Assembly (NCBI RefSeq): GCF_003435815.1
Contig: NZ_QTUV01000002.1
Span: 567,568 to 631,567, forward strand
DNA: 64,000 nt
Direction: 5' to 3'
From: Dorea sp. AM10-31
GTDB taxonomy: Bacteria > Bacillota > Clostridia > Lachnospirales > Lachnospiraceae
Shown: in pieces, positions 24,081 to 33,820 of the stretch
Layout: each line of letters begins with the position of its first letter
Position numbering within the stretch: the stretch's first letter is position 1
Translations under genes and position numbers: made by a program
Notes under the pieces: generated by a model
Database searches by the model: none
What the model was told of the DNA's origin: nothing
The model's input: only the letters and a program-made list of their open reading frames with translations

Positions 24081-27000
24081 ATTTACCTTTCCTCCTTTTT
24101 CTTCCTGCATACATTCCCATACTCATACATGCCATCCCTGCGAGCAATAATCCATATCCAATGTGCGCACCTGTCTCCGGAAGTTCTAAAACAGCGCTGT
24201 TACTTATCTGGTAAGAAAGATCATAATAATAACAGGAATCCCGAAAAACAACTGCTTTCTCTACATCGGCTCCTTCTTTCTCTGCTTCTTCCTTTTTCAG
24301 CACAAGTGGGATTGTTACAGAAATTGGTTTTGTCAGTTTACTTTTTCCATAAACTGTCTGCAATTCTTTTATCTCATACTGTCCGGTTTTAAGCCCGGAA
24401 AATGCCAGTTTCCCATCCTTTCCTGATGTGGACACGGCAACCTGCTTTCCATTAGCATCATAGATTCCAAACAAAACTCCGGCAAGCGCATTTCCATGTT
24501 CATCTGTTTTCATAATCTGGATCTTTCCGGTTCTTGCACGATTTTCAAATACAGCATGTCCTTCCAGCGTTCTTCTCCCCTGTGACTGTCCGTCACGTCC
24601 GATCCGCCAGGTTATCTCCTGGTTTGTTTCATCAATCTTCACACCTTCGTCTGTACAGCTTATCTGTGACAGCCGGTAATAAGGATCTGTCTGCTCTTCC
24701 CGCACCGTATAGGTTCCCGGCTGCAGATCTGTAAACTCCAGAGATTTGGTAATATATCCATCCGTTTCTTCCAACAGATACCTGACTTCTTCTTTTGTAA
24801 AAGAAAGGATTCCCTGTTGGTTGATTTCCTCGCCCAAAAGCGTTTTTCCATGAAGTGTAAATGAAAACTCCGGTCTCCATTTTTCCCAGTCAATCTCATC
24901 TTTTTTAATTTTCTTGAAGATTATAATTTTCCCTTTCTCCGGAACATGCTGGTTCGTAATTGTCGTTTTCAGAAAACTTCTGTTCTCTTCCTCTGTCTCT
25001 TCTTCCGTATAAAGCGGTAAATATCCTGTCTCCTTGTTTCCGTCAATAAGTTCTGTCTGTTCTTCCCGGAATTCATAAACATAAGCTCTTCCTTTCTCAT
25101 CTTCTGCCGGAAGATCCTCAAAGCTTTTTTCATCTTTCCAGTTATTTTCCTCCTGCAAAATTGTTTCCCGGTACGGAATACCATTTTGATACAGATACAC
25201 TTTTACCTTATCCGGACGGATACCATCCAGATTGTCTTCATCTTCCCACTTCTTCTCTACCTGCAGATTGCATCGCCGGTCCTTAATTTTATTTGTCACC
25301 GTCCAGACTCCTTTCTTCTCATCTGTAATCATCCCGTCAGATTCATATCCTTCCGGTACTTCTTCACACAACTCCCACTCTTTCATCTCTGCAACCAGAA
25401 TGTCTGTTTCCAGCCTCCAGTCATTTTCTTTCGATAATGTATATGTCTTTTCTGTTCCGTCTTTTTTTGCAGAAATAAGAATCTCCGAAGGGCGTTTTCC
25501 TGCCGCATTACGATTGTCGTCCCATATCTTCACAAGTTCCGCATGTTCAAGTTTCCGGTTGCTGACTGTTACTGTCCTGCTGTTTTCTTTCGGTTCTCCA
25601 TCAAAACTCCAACTGTTCTTCGTTCCTTTTTCAATCTTGTACCCCGGTGCACTTCTTATTTCTCTTACTTCATATAATCCATCTGCGCCAGAACTGTAAA
25701 GATCCGATGGAAGTCCGGAAAACATTACTTTCGAACTTGTTCCTTCTCCTGTACTTTCTGATTGTGCTTCCATAATTCGTTCGCCTTTCCGGAAGAGAAT
25801 TTCTCCGTCCGCATTCCGGATCTCTCTGCCTGCATACATACCAAACAGAGCTCCTTCTACCGGATTTCCACTTTCATCTTCTTTTCCAATTTCAATTGTC
25901 TGCGTCAGGAGTGTATCTTCTGCTTCCAACCGGAAATCAACATCTTTCACTTCCTGCCTGTCTGCATCTATTACATCTACAACCTGTACGATTGTCTCTG
26001 CTTTCGGATAATCTGCAAGACTTCCTTTTATAAATACAAATCCAACCGTCTCTTTTCCTTCTTTTTCTGCTTTCTGTGGCAAAATCTGTACTTCTTCGTC
26101 CGAAGGATATACTTCTTTCCTGGAACCGTCACTATACACAAGCTGAAAATTAAAATCTTCCGTTTTATAAACACTTCCTACTGTAAAATCATATTTCGGA
26201 CTTACGTCCGCCTTCACCGGAACCGGCGAGCCTTCTGTCTCCTCATTTTCGATTCTTGTATTGGCATAGATTTTTTCCAGACTCGTACAATTTCGAAACA
26301 TATTTTTTACATATTTCATGTTTTTTGTATAAAATCTTGTCAAATCCAGTTCTTTTAATTTTGTACATCTGCTGAACATATCATTTGCATTGATCACACT
26401 GGAAGTCTCTATAGCATCAAAATAAATCTTCTCCAACATAACCAGTTGTCTGAACACCGCAGAACTGTCTGCGTTCAGAATGACATCCTGTTCTTCCGTC
26501 TGCGTGGAAATCATGCAATTCTGATCTTCCATCCACATCACAACACTTCCATCCTCCAATGAAGATACATCTTTATATGACGCTCCTTCCGGTGCCTTTT
26601 CATTTGTAAATGTTATTGTGTCAAGCTTATCTTCCACGCTGTGGAGTATTCTTCGGAATTCTCTTCCGGACTTTAAAATATAACGTCCCTTGCTCGCTTC
26701 CGGGTATGTAACAGGCAGTGACTCATCCGTATTGTTATCCGGTACATCCGGCGATGTGACTTTATTCTCCTTTTTGGCATTTTCATCCCATGTCAGACGG
26801 ACTTCATATATCTCTTCGTCTTTTCGATAGCCATATGGTGCTTCCAGCTCCCGTACTTCATATATTCCAAGTGGAAATAATTCTGTCTTTGTTCCATCTG
26901 CCTGTTTGCGTGTGAATTTTATGTTACCGGATTCATCTGTCCTCTTCTTATCGATCAATGTTCCTGTCTTCCACAATACCGAATCATCATCCAGGCAGAT

Positions 27001-30000
27001 ATCTTCCTTTGCATACAATCCATAGACAGCTCCTGCCACCTGCCCAGTTCTGTATTGGAACTGCCCCTGTGAAAATCCATGTAACCGGTCACCCATCTTC
27101 GTCATCTGGATCTTCCCACGAACCGGGACATCTTGATCCTCCATTTTCATAATTCCATCCGGCGCGTCTTTGAATGTAATTGTAAATTCTTTCTTCTGAC
27201 TGCATTTATAACCATCAGGTGATACAATTTCTTTCAGTGTGTAATGTCCGTAAGGCAGACGACACATCCCGGCTCCCTGCTTTTCTGTCTCCTCCCCCTG
27301 TCCGGTTGTAAATCTGGCAACCGTTTCTCCTTTCTCATCCAGCACAAGATAAGTTGCATCATTTAAAAGCTTTCCGGTCTCTGCCGAACGCTTTGTTAAT
27401 TCAAAAGAAATCAAATTTTCTTCATTTATTATAGTAATTACTTCCGTTTTTCCTTTTTGCTCTTTCCCAAGGATGACTTTCCTGTCTTCGCTGAATCTGT
27501 GCGTTGACACTCCTTCTATCTGATGAATCATATATGTTCCAAATGCAAGTTTTCCGCTTACTGCTTCCCCTTTTTCGTCTGTCGTAAGTGTCTCCACTGC
27601 TTTTCCCTGCTCGTTCCGAATCTCAAACCTGGCTCCTGCTTCCGGCTGTGTCACAGTTTCTGTCTTTGACGGACGATCTGTAACCATCATTTTCTTTATG
27701 TGAATAAACGCATAATCCTCAAATACATCTTTTGCTTTGAATGTATAGACGAGATGACCGTCTTCTTCTACCGGTGTTTCTTTGGACGAATCAAAGATTT
27801 CCGCAAAGGAATAACCTTCTGCTCCTTTTGTCTGTCTTACAAAGAATGATTCGCCAGAGGAAAGCATATCCAGTAAAGCACAGGCTTCTCCTTTTTCATC
27901 TGTTACAAGTGTCTGCATCTTCTCTTTTTTCTCATTCAATACTTCAAACTCCGCTCCTGCTTCCGGTGTCTCTTTGCCATCCTTTTCCTTGGTTTTTCGT
28001 ATCCGTATCTTTTGCGCAGTACTCTCATCTTCCAGATAATAAGATAATAAGCGCTCTTCTCCTGACTTTATCGTCACTTTAAAATCCGGAATCTTTTTAT
28101 AATTTTCCGCACCTTTACTCTGATGTATCGTATAAATTCCCGGCTCCATCTCCTGACTGTATGCTGTTCCGTTCTCATCAGTAACAAGACTCTCCACCTT
28201 TTTCCCGGATGCGTCCAGGATTTCAAATTCAGCACCTTTTTCTGCTTCACATTCGTTCATTCCTGTCTCAGCATCAAATAGTTTCTTTACTTTTGAAATT
28301 GCAATACCTGCATATGCTGGCATGTCATGCCCTTTTATCTCATAGATTTTCTGATTTCTTGTAACCGCAACTGTCAGCGGTGCCAGAAAACTGTATCCTC
28401 CAATTCCCTGTATCTGTTCCAGACGATAATGTCCATAAGGAAGCCATCCCGATTCTGCCTTTCCTTCTAAATCTGTAAGCAGAGTCTCAACCTTTCTTCC
28501 CTGACTGTCATACAGTACAAACGCTGCCCCTTCTTCCGGCATACTGTCTGTACCATCCTGTCTGCCACATGTTTTATGTATACGAATCTTTCCTCTGATC
28601 ATAGCATCCTGTACAGTAATTTTCTGATCTTCAGTCCGTAAATCCACCGGATAAGCAGTGTCATCCAACAAGAATCCTCTCGGAGCTTCTTTTTCTCTTA
28701 AATAATATTTTCCCGGGCGAAGTCCTCCTGCATTCGCCTGCCCCTTCTGGTTTGTGCAAAGTTCCGTTACTTCTTCTCCCGGTACATAGAGCACCCGCTT
28801 GTTATCACTGTCCATTATTTCTGTTTCCGCATACAGACCATAAATTGCATCTGCCAGGGATGTCTCCGCACTCTCTTCTTTTTCTGCACTGATCTTTTCA
28901 AGCTTAAGTTCTCTGTCTTCCGGATAATTCCACAATTGTACTTTTAGATCTTTCTCCGTCTGTTCTGTGAGCATCACTCCGTCTGCATCGGAAATCCTGT
29001 GACCGAAAGGCGCTTTTATCTCTTTTATATTCCATAAGTGGAACTTACTCTGCAAAGAAGCCAGTTCCGCTTGAACTTTTTTATTTATCTCTCTTTTTGC
29101 TGCCTTTTCTGCCAGACTTTTATTCTGATAATAGCCATTTTCTGTCGCCTCTGATTTCTTCTTTTTATCCAGATCATCCCAGTTTGACACATATTTTTTT
29201 GACACCGTGTATGTCTTCGTCTTCAACAGCCGCTCATAAATATACTGCGCTTTCCCATCTGCATCCGTTATCACATCCACAATCGCTTTTCCGTCACAGC
29301 TTAACTGAAAAACAGCTCCTTCCAGTGCTCTTTCTGTACGAATGTCTCTCTTGTCGATCCGAAGTGATACTTTCTGGGATGACTCACCGGCACCTTTTCT
29401 TTCTACATTCTTTATGACCGGTTTTGGATTCGTCACAATTTTAAAAACAGCGATCGGCTGATGAGTGTTTCCATCCCTCTCCAGTTTGTAAGTTTTCTCT
29501 GTGATCGTATAATCTCCCAGTATATTCTTTGCTTCCGTATAGATCTGATCATATAGAATGATCTGTTTCGATGCACCAAAATCCGGAACCTGACTGATCA
29601 GCTTTACCGTCTTTCCTTCCGTCCGGTTGTAGGATGCATGCTGCATATACCAGCTGAATCCCTGGGCGAGCATCTGTCTTTTGTTTTTCGGAAGTTTCAT
29701 CAGTTTACTGCTCCCGGTAATCCCACGAAGTGTGACTTTTCCTGAAAGCAGATATTCTTGTGCGATACCAATATATTTATATTTCTCATATCCGTTTTTC
29801 CGTTCATACATCCAGCTTGTGCGGCTGTCTTTTGTCACATCGAATTCTTTCGCAGGACCAACCGGTGTATCCTGCTCCGCATAGACACACTGCCCCAGTT
29901 CGCCATCCATATAATGAAGCAGCACACAGGCATTTTCCCTTATGTACTGTAACCCTTTTCCGGTATTGAACTTTGCATTACTTTTCCACTGATAAGTCAC

Positions 30001-30171
30001 AATGTGACTGCTCGTATCTATTTTCTTTGACAAGCTGTGTCTGGCAGCCTTTGCAGACATTCCCCATATTCCGGTCAGCAATAATATAAGCAGAATTATT
30101 CCGCAGATTTTCCGGAAATACTGCTCTACCCGTACATCCTGCGTTTTCTGTATCTTCCTGCATTCTGTCAT
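24064..30171 (-). CDS. Giant LPXTG adhesin with SpaA/Cna-B repeats (tip pilin candidate)
   Basis: 2035 residues counted from the internal ATG at 30171, which follows GAAGGAG by 8 nt. Signal peptide ICGIILLILLLTGIWGMSAK; an N-terminal globular region to about 260 that may be thioester-like (CVYAEQDTPVG). Then roughly nine SpaA-like prealbumin modules (pattern TDEKGEA...GxYxxxE/H), a BspA-type leucine-rich module (MFSRCTKLKELDLTRFYTKN), an Ig-like stretch, three Cna-B modules (KIWDDNRNAAGKRP, KKWEDEDNLDGIRP) and a last SpaA module. The C-terminus is LPETG, a membrane helix and RRKGK. It is a sortase substrate; size and modules suit a pilus tip adhesin. The frame is open upstream into a sortase (see 30172-30750). 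Confidence 0.88.
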   Translation of the reverse strand: MTECRKIQKTQDVRVEQYFRKICGIILLILLLTGIWGMSAKAARHSLSKKIDTSSHIVTYQWKSNAKFNTGKGLQYIRENACVLLHYMDGELGQCVYAEQDTPVGPAKEFDVTKDSRTSWMYERKNGYEKYKYIGIAQEYLLSGKVTLRGITGSSKLMKLPKNKRQMLAQGFSWYMQHASYNRTEGKTVKLISQVPDFGASKQIILYDQIYTEAKNILGDYTITEKTYKLERDGNTHQPIAVFKIVTNPKPVIKNVERKGAGESSQKVSLRIDKRDIRTERALEGAVFQLSCDGKAIVDVITDADGKAQYIYERLLKTKTYTVSKKYVSNWDDLDKKKKSEATENGYYQNKSLAEKAAKREINKKVQAELASLQSKFHLWNIKEIKAPFGHRISDADGVMLTEQTEKDLKVQLWNYPEDRELKLEKISAEKEESAETSLADAIYGLYAETEIMDSDNKRVLYVPGEEVTELCTNQKGQANAGGLRPGKYYLREKEAPRGFLLDDTAYPVDLRTEDQKITVQDAMIRGKIRIHKTCGRQDGTDSMPEEGAAFVLYDSQGRKVETLLTDLEGKAESGWLPYGHYRLEQIQGIGGYSFLAPLTVAVTRNQKIYEIKGHDMPAYAGIAISKVKKLFDAETGMNECEAEKGAEFEILDASGKKVESLVTDENGTAYSQEMEPGIYTIHQSKGAENYKKIPDFKVTIKSGEERLLSYYLEDESTAQKIRIRKTKEKDGKETPEAGAEFEVLNEKKEKMQTLVTDEKGEACALLDMLSSGESFFVRQTKGAEGYSFAEIFDSSKETPVEEDGHLVYTFKAKDVFEDYAFIHIKKMMVTDRPSKTETVTQPEAGARFEIRNEQGKAVETLTTDEKGEAVSGKLAFGTYMIHQIEGVSTHRFSEDRKVILGKEQKGKTEVITIINEENLISFELTKRSAETGKLLNDATYLVLDEKGETVARFTTGQGEETEKQGAGMCRLPYGHYTLKEIVSPDGYKCSQKKEFTITFKDAPDGIMKMEDQDVPVRGKIQMTKMGDRLHGFSQGQFQYRTGQVAGAVYGLYAKEDICLDDDSVLWKTGTLIDKKRTDESGNIKFTRKQADGTKTELFPLGIYEVRELEAPYGYRKDEEIYEVRLTWDENAKKENKVTSPDVPDNNTDESLPVTYPEASKGRYILKSGREFRRILHSVEDKLDTITFTNEKAPEGASYKDVSSLEDGSVVMWMEDQNCMISTQTEEQDVILNADSSAVFRQLVMLEKIYFDAIETSSVINANDMFSRCTKLKELDLTRFYTKNMKYVKNMFRNCTSLEKIYANTRIENEETEGSPVPVKADVSPKYDFTVGSVYKTEDFNFQLVYSDGSRKEVYPSDEEVQILPQKAEKEGKETVGFVFIKGSLADYPKAETIVQVVDVIDADRQEVKDVDFRLEAEDTLLTQTIEIGKEDESGNPVEGALFGMYAGREIRNADGEILFRKGERIMEAQSESTGEGTSSKVMFSGLPSDLYSSGADGLYEVREIRSAPGYKIEKGTKNSWSFDGEPKENSRTVTVSNRKLEHAELVKIWDDNRNAAGKRPSEILISAKKDGTEKTYTLSKENDWRLETDILVAEMKEWELCEEVPEGYESDGMITDEKKGVWTVTNKIKDRRCNLQVEKKWEDEDNLDGIRPDKVKVYLYQNGIPYRETILQEENNWKDEKSFEDLPAEDEKGRAYVYEFREEQTELIDGNKETGYLPLYTEEETEEENRSFLKTTITNQHVPEKGKIIIFKKIKKDEIDWEKWRPEFSFTLHGKTLLGEEINQQGILSFTKEEVRYLLEETDGYITKSLEFTDLQPGTYTVREEQTDPYYRLSQISCTDEGVKIDETNQEITWRIGRDGQSQGRRTLEGHAVFENRARTGKIQIMKTDEHGNALAGVLFGIYDANGKQVAVSTSGKDGKLAFSGLKTGQYEIKELQTVYGKSKLTKPISVTIPLVLKKEEAEKEGADVEKAVVFRDSCYYYDLSYQISNSAVLELPETGAHIGYGLLLAGMACMSMGMYAGRKRRKGKYAGKG

Positions 30172-30750
30172 GCTCCTGTCTCCTTCTTTTCTTCGCTTTC
30201 TGACTGAATATACCAGGTAACGGAATTTTCCATTCCCCCGATATGGATGACAGGTCAGAAGCGTAAGCATATCTTTCTCTTTTTTTATTTTCTGTGTTTC
30301 TTCCAGCCGGATGATATCCATATCCTGCACTCTATATTCCAGTTTCTGCTCAGGTGTCCGCACATAAATTACATCACCATACTCCAGCTTTTCAATATCC
30401 CGGAAATAAGGCTTTCCCCGGTATCCCCGGTGCGCTGCAATGATACAATTCTGCCCTTTTTCCTCTGGAAGTCCACTTTCTTTTAAAATAGCAGCTCCCC
30501 ACGCAAGATGTTCTTCTGTCTCATTTCTATAAAGTGGCAGCGTCACATTCATTTTCGGGATCTGAATATATCCGTATTCTTCCTGCCTGCTTCCTGTTAC
30601 ACTCCTTCGTCTGCTTTTATGTTCACGCTCATACGTTTTTACAAATGCCTGTACTTTTATCTCCTGCAGATCTGTTGCCACATCCGGATAAAAGTACAGA
30701 CATATTCCAAGTAACCACAAAACAATCCCCGCAAGCTTTGTCTTTTTCAT
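30172..30750 (-). CDS. Second sortase, reading without a stop into the adhesin
   Basis: 193 codons from ATG 30750 form a complete sortase. N-terminal anchor IVLWLLGICLYFYPDVATDL; core YGYIQIPKMNVTLPLY; catalytic His in IIAAHRGYRGKPYF; catalytic Cys in MLTLLTCHPYRGNGKFRYLV, with the Arg of KFRYLVYS. No DPF/DPW lid is visible, unlike the neighbouring class C enzyme. After RKRRKEGDRS the frame continues with no stop into the adhesin Met. The start overlaps the upstream sortase stop as TGATG. An in-frame fused product of 2228 residues is possible; a separate adhesin from the internal start is more likely to be the functional form. Confidence 0.82.
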
Positions 30751-31577
30751 CACTCAGATGTCCACTTTCTTTTTAAAATTCCAACGCACACAACCATCGA
30801 CGCTGCGATCAGCAAAGTTTTCCGATACTCCTTTTGCCATCTGGTCTTCCTTTTCTTATGCTTTTCTTCTCTGTATGCTTCCTTCCGGTAAGAAATACGA
30901 TGTCCTCTGACCAGTAATCTGTGACTGTTCACTCCATACGGCGTGCAGGTTAAAAGCGTCACCAGATCTTGCTCTCCCTGCACATACAGTTTCTTCGTAT
31001 CATCGGGACGTACAACAGAAATATCGTCCACTTCATATGCCAGGATTTTTCCCAGCACATGAATATAAAACTGATCTTTTTTTCTGACCTCTTCCAAATC
31101 TGTAAATAATTTTGCTTTATCCAGTCCTGTATGCCCGGTAAGTACTGCATGGGTTCCTTTACCGCCAACCGGAACACTTGTCGCACCGAGGTGCCCGATT
31201 CCTTTTTCCAGCACCTCACCGTCCGTTCCATGATATACCGGAAGATATATACGGATTCCCGGAATATCCACATATGCCATTACTTCACTTCCGGGGATAT
31301 GTAATATCTCCCGGTAATCCTTTCCGGTATTTTTTTTACTCTGTTCTGATGAAAATGGATCTGTCAGTATCACATCCGCTTTTGCAAGATTCGCATTGTA
31401 ATCTCTTGCTTCCCGCATAAGATTTTGATAATTTTTCTTCGGAAGTTCCCTGCTCTTTTTTTCATATACCTGTATCCGGGAACCTGCTTCTTTTTCATAC
31501 AAACTGTTACTGATCCATGGATAAGAAGCCATTCCGATCCCTGCCAGGATCAATCCGATCTGTATTATTTTACGCAT
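30750..31577 (-). CDS. srtC: Class C (pilin-polymerising) sortase
   Basis: 275 residues. N-terminal membrane helix; lid loop with the class C DPF motif (VILTDPFSSEQ, near residue 72); core AYVDIPGIRIYLPVYHG; catalytic His in AVLTGHTGL; catalytic Cys in LLTCTPYGVNSHRLLVRG with the Arg. A second hydrophobic segment near the C-terminus (LLIAASMVVCVGIL) is typical of class C. It joins pilin subunits through the lysine of the pilin motif. Its start overlaps the pilin 3' end by 13 nt, and its ribosome site is weak, so translation is probably coupled. Confidence 0.93.
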   Translation of the reverse strand: MRKIIQIGLILAGIGMASYPWISNSLYEKEAGSRIQVYEKKSRELPKKNYQNLMREARDYNANLAKADVILTDPFSSEQSKKNTGKDYREILHIPGSEVMAYVDIPGIRIYLPVYHGTDGEVLEKGIGHLGATSVPVGGKGTHAVLTGHTGLDKAKLFTDLEEVRKKDQFYIHVLGKILAYEVDDISVVRPDDTKKLYVQGEQDLVTLLTCTPYGVNSHRLLVRGHRISYRKEAYREEKHKKRKTRWQKEYRKTLLIAASMVVCVGILKRKWTSE

Positions 31578-33388
31578 GGAGTTTTTTCATCTTTTTTTCT
31601 TTTTCCGGTAGTAAACATCATTCCTGTTCCTGCCAGGATCACACCTGCGATCGTAAGCAGATACAGCCCTCTTCCTCCTGTCTTCGGAAGCGAAAAACCT
31701 TTTGCATTCTGCACTTCCATTTTCACAAGCGCATTTGTAGAAGCCGGATCAGTGGAAGATTTCTCCATTATTGCATTTGTCCCATCGACTGTTGCAGAAG
31801 CCGCTGTAACCTGCACCGAGCTTTCTGTTCCTTTTGCCGAACTGCTTACTACACCTTTTGTCCCGTGGATCACAATCTGAAGTGGTTCTTTCAAGAGACT
31901 GTATCCCTGATCCGAATGTGTCTCTGTCAGCACGTAAGTATCTCCTTCCAGTCCATGGATCAAGAGCGTTCCGTCCGCTGCAGGTGTAAAGTCTGTTGCT
32001 TTATTTCTTTCTTCTTCTTTTCCTGTCACATAGTAGACACCGTCTGTTCCATTCGCCTTTACATAATATCTATCTGTCTGATTCTGCAATACAAACTGTA
32101 CCTGCGTGGCATCTCCTTTTCCATCTGAAAATGTCTTTTTCAAATGGATCCCATAAGTATAAACAAGTGCCTTATCATCCTGCGTGTCGTAATAAGAGTC
32201 GCTTGTTCTTCTCCATTCAAGCGTAACATCGTTTGGATTTCCTTTATCTCCGGTTACAACCGATTCTTCAGATCTGACGGTTGCGGTATAATACACAACC
32301 AGATATTTATCCGAATAATTTTCGTTAATTTCTTTTAATCCTTCTTTTGTCATGCCAAGAAGCATCTGGGAACTTTCATCCTCATTTTTCGTATAATCCT
32401 GTGTGAATTTTCCTGAATCCTTCGTCCACACTGCCACCGCACCGCTTCCGGCGACATTATCTATATTTGTTGTTGTTGCTTTTTCTGCGGAATCATAAAA
32501 TGCAAGAACTGCATTTTCTCCATAGCGAAGACCTTTCGCCATTGTATCTTTGAATGTGTATTTACTAAGATAAGTTGATGTGCTTGTAATATGCGGAAGT
32601 TTTGATATAAACTGATAATCCAGTGCTGCACCTTCTGAAGCTGTCACCGTGTCTTTGTACCCAGATTTTCCATCTGCCCGGTCTTTTACCTTCTTATCCA
32701 GTGTCGGATCTCCAGTCTGGTTCTTCGGATAACAGGTCACATCATAAAACCAGCTTTCTCCACCTGCATCCGTCATCGGAAGCTGTACAAACCACGGATC
32801 TGTCGTATCGGTAACATCCTCGGGTACTTTCGTCTCTACAAGCAGATACAAACCAAGTTCCAGACCTGCTTTCGTTGTCTTTCCGGTTGTGTCCGTGAGC
32901 GTCATCTTCTCTCCGGCTTTTACATAATCTTCCAAACGGTTCTTCGTTGTCACATTATCCGCAAGTGCATTCCTCATGGCTGTCTGAATCTGATCTGCTG
33001 TATAATAACAGGTTCCATCTTTTGTCTCTGTGGCTGCTTTCTTCTCCAGACCTAAAATCTTCTCCAAAATATCCGGGATTCCATATATTAGTTTCACATC
33101 CCCATTCTTACTGTATGTATCCACATCTCCGACACGAAGACAGGTAAATTCCACACCTTCCATTGCGTAATCCTTTAACTTGTTCTCTACAGATTCATCT
33201 TTCCGCCCGTTTCCCGGTTCTCCTGCCTGTATACCAGCTTTGCCGGCGCCTGTTATATCATACTTGTAAATCGTAAGTGAACCTTTTTTCGATGTGTCTA
33301 CAATGTGTTCTGCTGCAAATGCGGGAAATACGCTTCCCACTGCCAGTGCAAGCGCAATTACAAATGCACTTAATCTTCTTTTCTTCAT
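31565..33388 (-). CDS. Backbone pilin (SpaH/FimA/EbpC-like, LPXTG)
   Basis: 607 residues. Signal peptide LSAFVIALALAVGSVFPAFA; N-terminal domain with SLTIYKYDITGAG; a pilin motif region CYPKNQTGDPTLDKKV with the polymerising Lys; a central isopeptide domain (SSTYLSKYTFKDTM-like); a C-terminal Cna-B-type domain with the E-box YVLTETHSDQGY; then LPKTG, membrane helix and KRKK. First gene of the pilus operon. The start ATG at 33388 follows AAAGGAG. The assembled pilus is probably this backbone plus the giant adhesin, polymerised by the class C sortase. Confidence 0.93.
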   Translation of the reverse strand: MKKRRLSAFVIALALAVGSVFPAFAAEHIVDTSKKGSLTIYKYDITGAGKAGIQAGEPGNGRKDESVENKLKDYAMEGVEFTCLRVGDVDTYSKNGDVKLIYGIPDILEKILGLEKKAATETKDGTCYYTADQIQTAMRNALADNVTTKNRLEDYVKAGEKMTLTDTTGKTTKAGLELGLYLLVETKVPEDVTDTTDPWFVQLPMTDAGGESWFYDVTCYPKNQTGDPTLDKKVKDRADGKSGYKDTVTASEGAALDYQFISKLPHITSTSTYLSKYTFKDTMAKGLRYGENAVLAFYDSAEKATTTNIDNVAGSGAVAVWTKDSGKFTQDYTKNEDESSQMLLGMTKEGLKEINENYSDKYLVVYYTATVRSEESVVTGDKGNPNDVTLEWRRTSDSYYDTQDDKALVYTYGIHLKKTFSDGKGDATQVQFVLQNQTDRYYVKANGTDGVYYVTGKEEERNKATDFTPAADGTLLIHGLEGDTYVLTETHSDQGYSLLKEPLQIVIHGTKGVVSSSAKGTESSVQVTAASATVDGTNAIMEKSSTDPASTNALVKMEVQNAKGFSLPKTGGRGLYLLTIAGVILAGTGMMFTTGKRKKDEKTPCVK

Positions 33389-33623
33389 AAAATGTTCTCC
33401 TTTCCCTTGTCTTGCATTATGGCAATCCCAGGATAATTTGAGAATTGGTTCCAGAGCTACGTCTCTTATAAATACAATCCTCCTTCGAAGAAACATCACT
33501 CTCCCATAATTAAACTAACTGTCTTCATCGGATCTTGTTTTGAAAATAAAACACCGAATGTAAGATGCCTTACGGCTAAGAATCACTTTCTGGATTACAG
33601 AATGTTCTCCTAAAAGTGAATAT
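33389..33623 (-). other. Long pilin leader (about 230 nt), no recognised riboswitch
   Basis: The region between the promoter and the pilin start contains AGGAGAACATT twice (at about 33391 and 33601), a TTCGAA palindrome at about 33485 and a short GCCgtaaGGC stem. I looked for cyclic-di-GMP class I and II elements and did not find their conserved cores. A post-transcriptional control is possible but unproved. Confidence 0.4.
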
Positions 33624-33652
33624 AGAATAACACGAGTTTTTCTTTTATGCAA
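33624..33652 (-). promoter_or_regulatory. Pilus operon promoter
   Basis: Minus strand TTGCAT (33647-33652), 17-nt spacer, TATTCT (33624-33629). No other good candidate lies closer to the pilin gene. Confidence 0.55.
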
Positions 33653-33772
33653 GCTTATTTTTTATAATATTTGTCAGCTCTTTCTCCGATATTTTTTCTC
33701 CGAATACACAAAATGCAGAGTCTGCCACTGGCAGTTTCCTCCGTATACCATAACAATATCAGAACCAAAACA

Positions 33773-33799
33773 CCGCACAGACTCTATTCGTCTGTGCGG
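33773..33799 (-). terminator. Terminator of fhs
   Basis: CCGCACAGAC (33773-33782) and GTCTGTGCGG (33790-33799) form a perfect 10-bp stem; on the minus strand it is followed by TGTTTTGG. It lies 21 nt after the fhs stop. Confidence 0.75.
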
Positions 33800-33820
33800 C
33801 ATCCATATTTTCTCTTATTC

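Noticed and set aside
24129..33147. Many plus-strand open frames of 60-200 codons opposite the pilus genes
   Set aside because: They are shadows of the long minus-strand frames: no ribosome sites, Ser/Phe/Leu-rich composition, and the minus-strand proteins show clear domains throughout.
33389..33660. Cyclic-di-GMP riboswitch ahead of the pilin gene
   Set aside because: Neither the class I nor class II conserved cores were found on reading the leader, although such elements are common at pilus loci.
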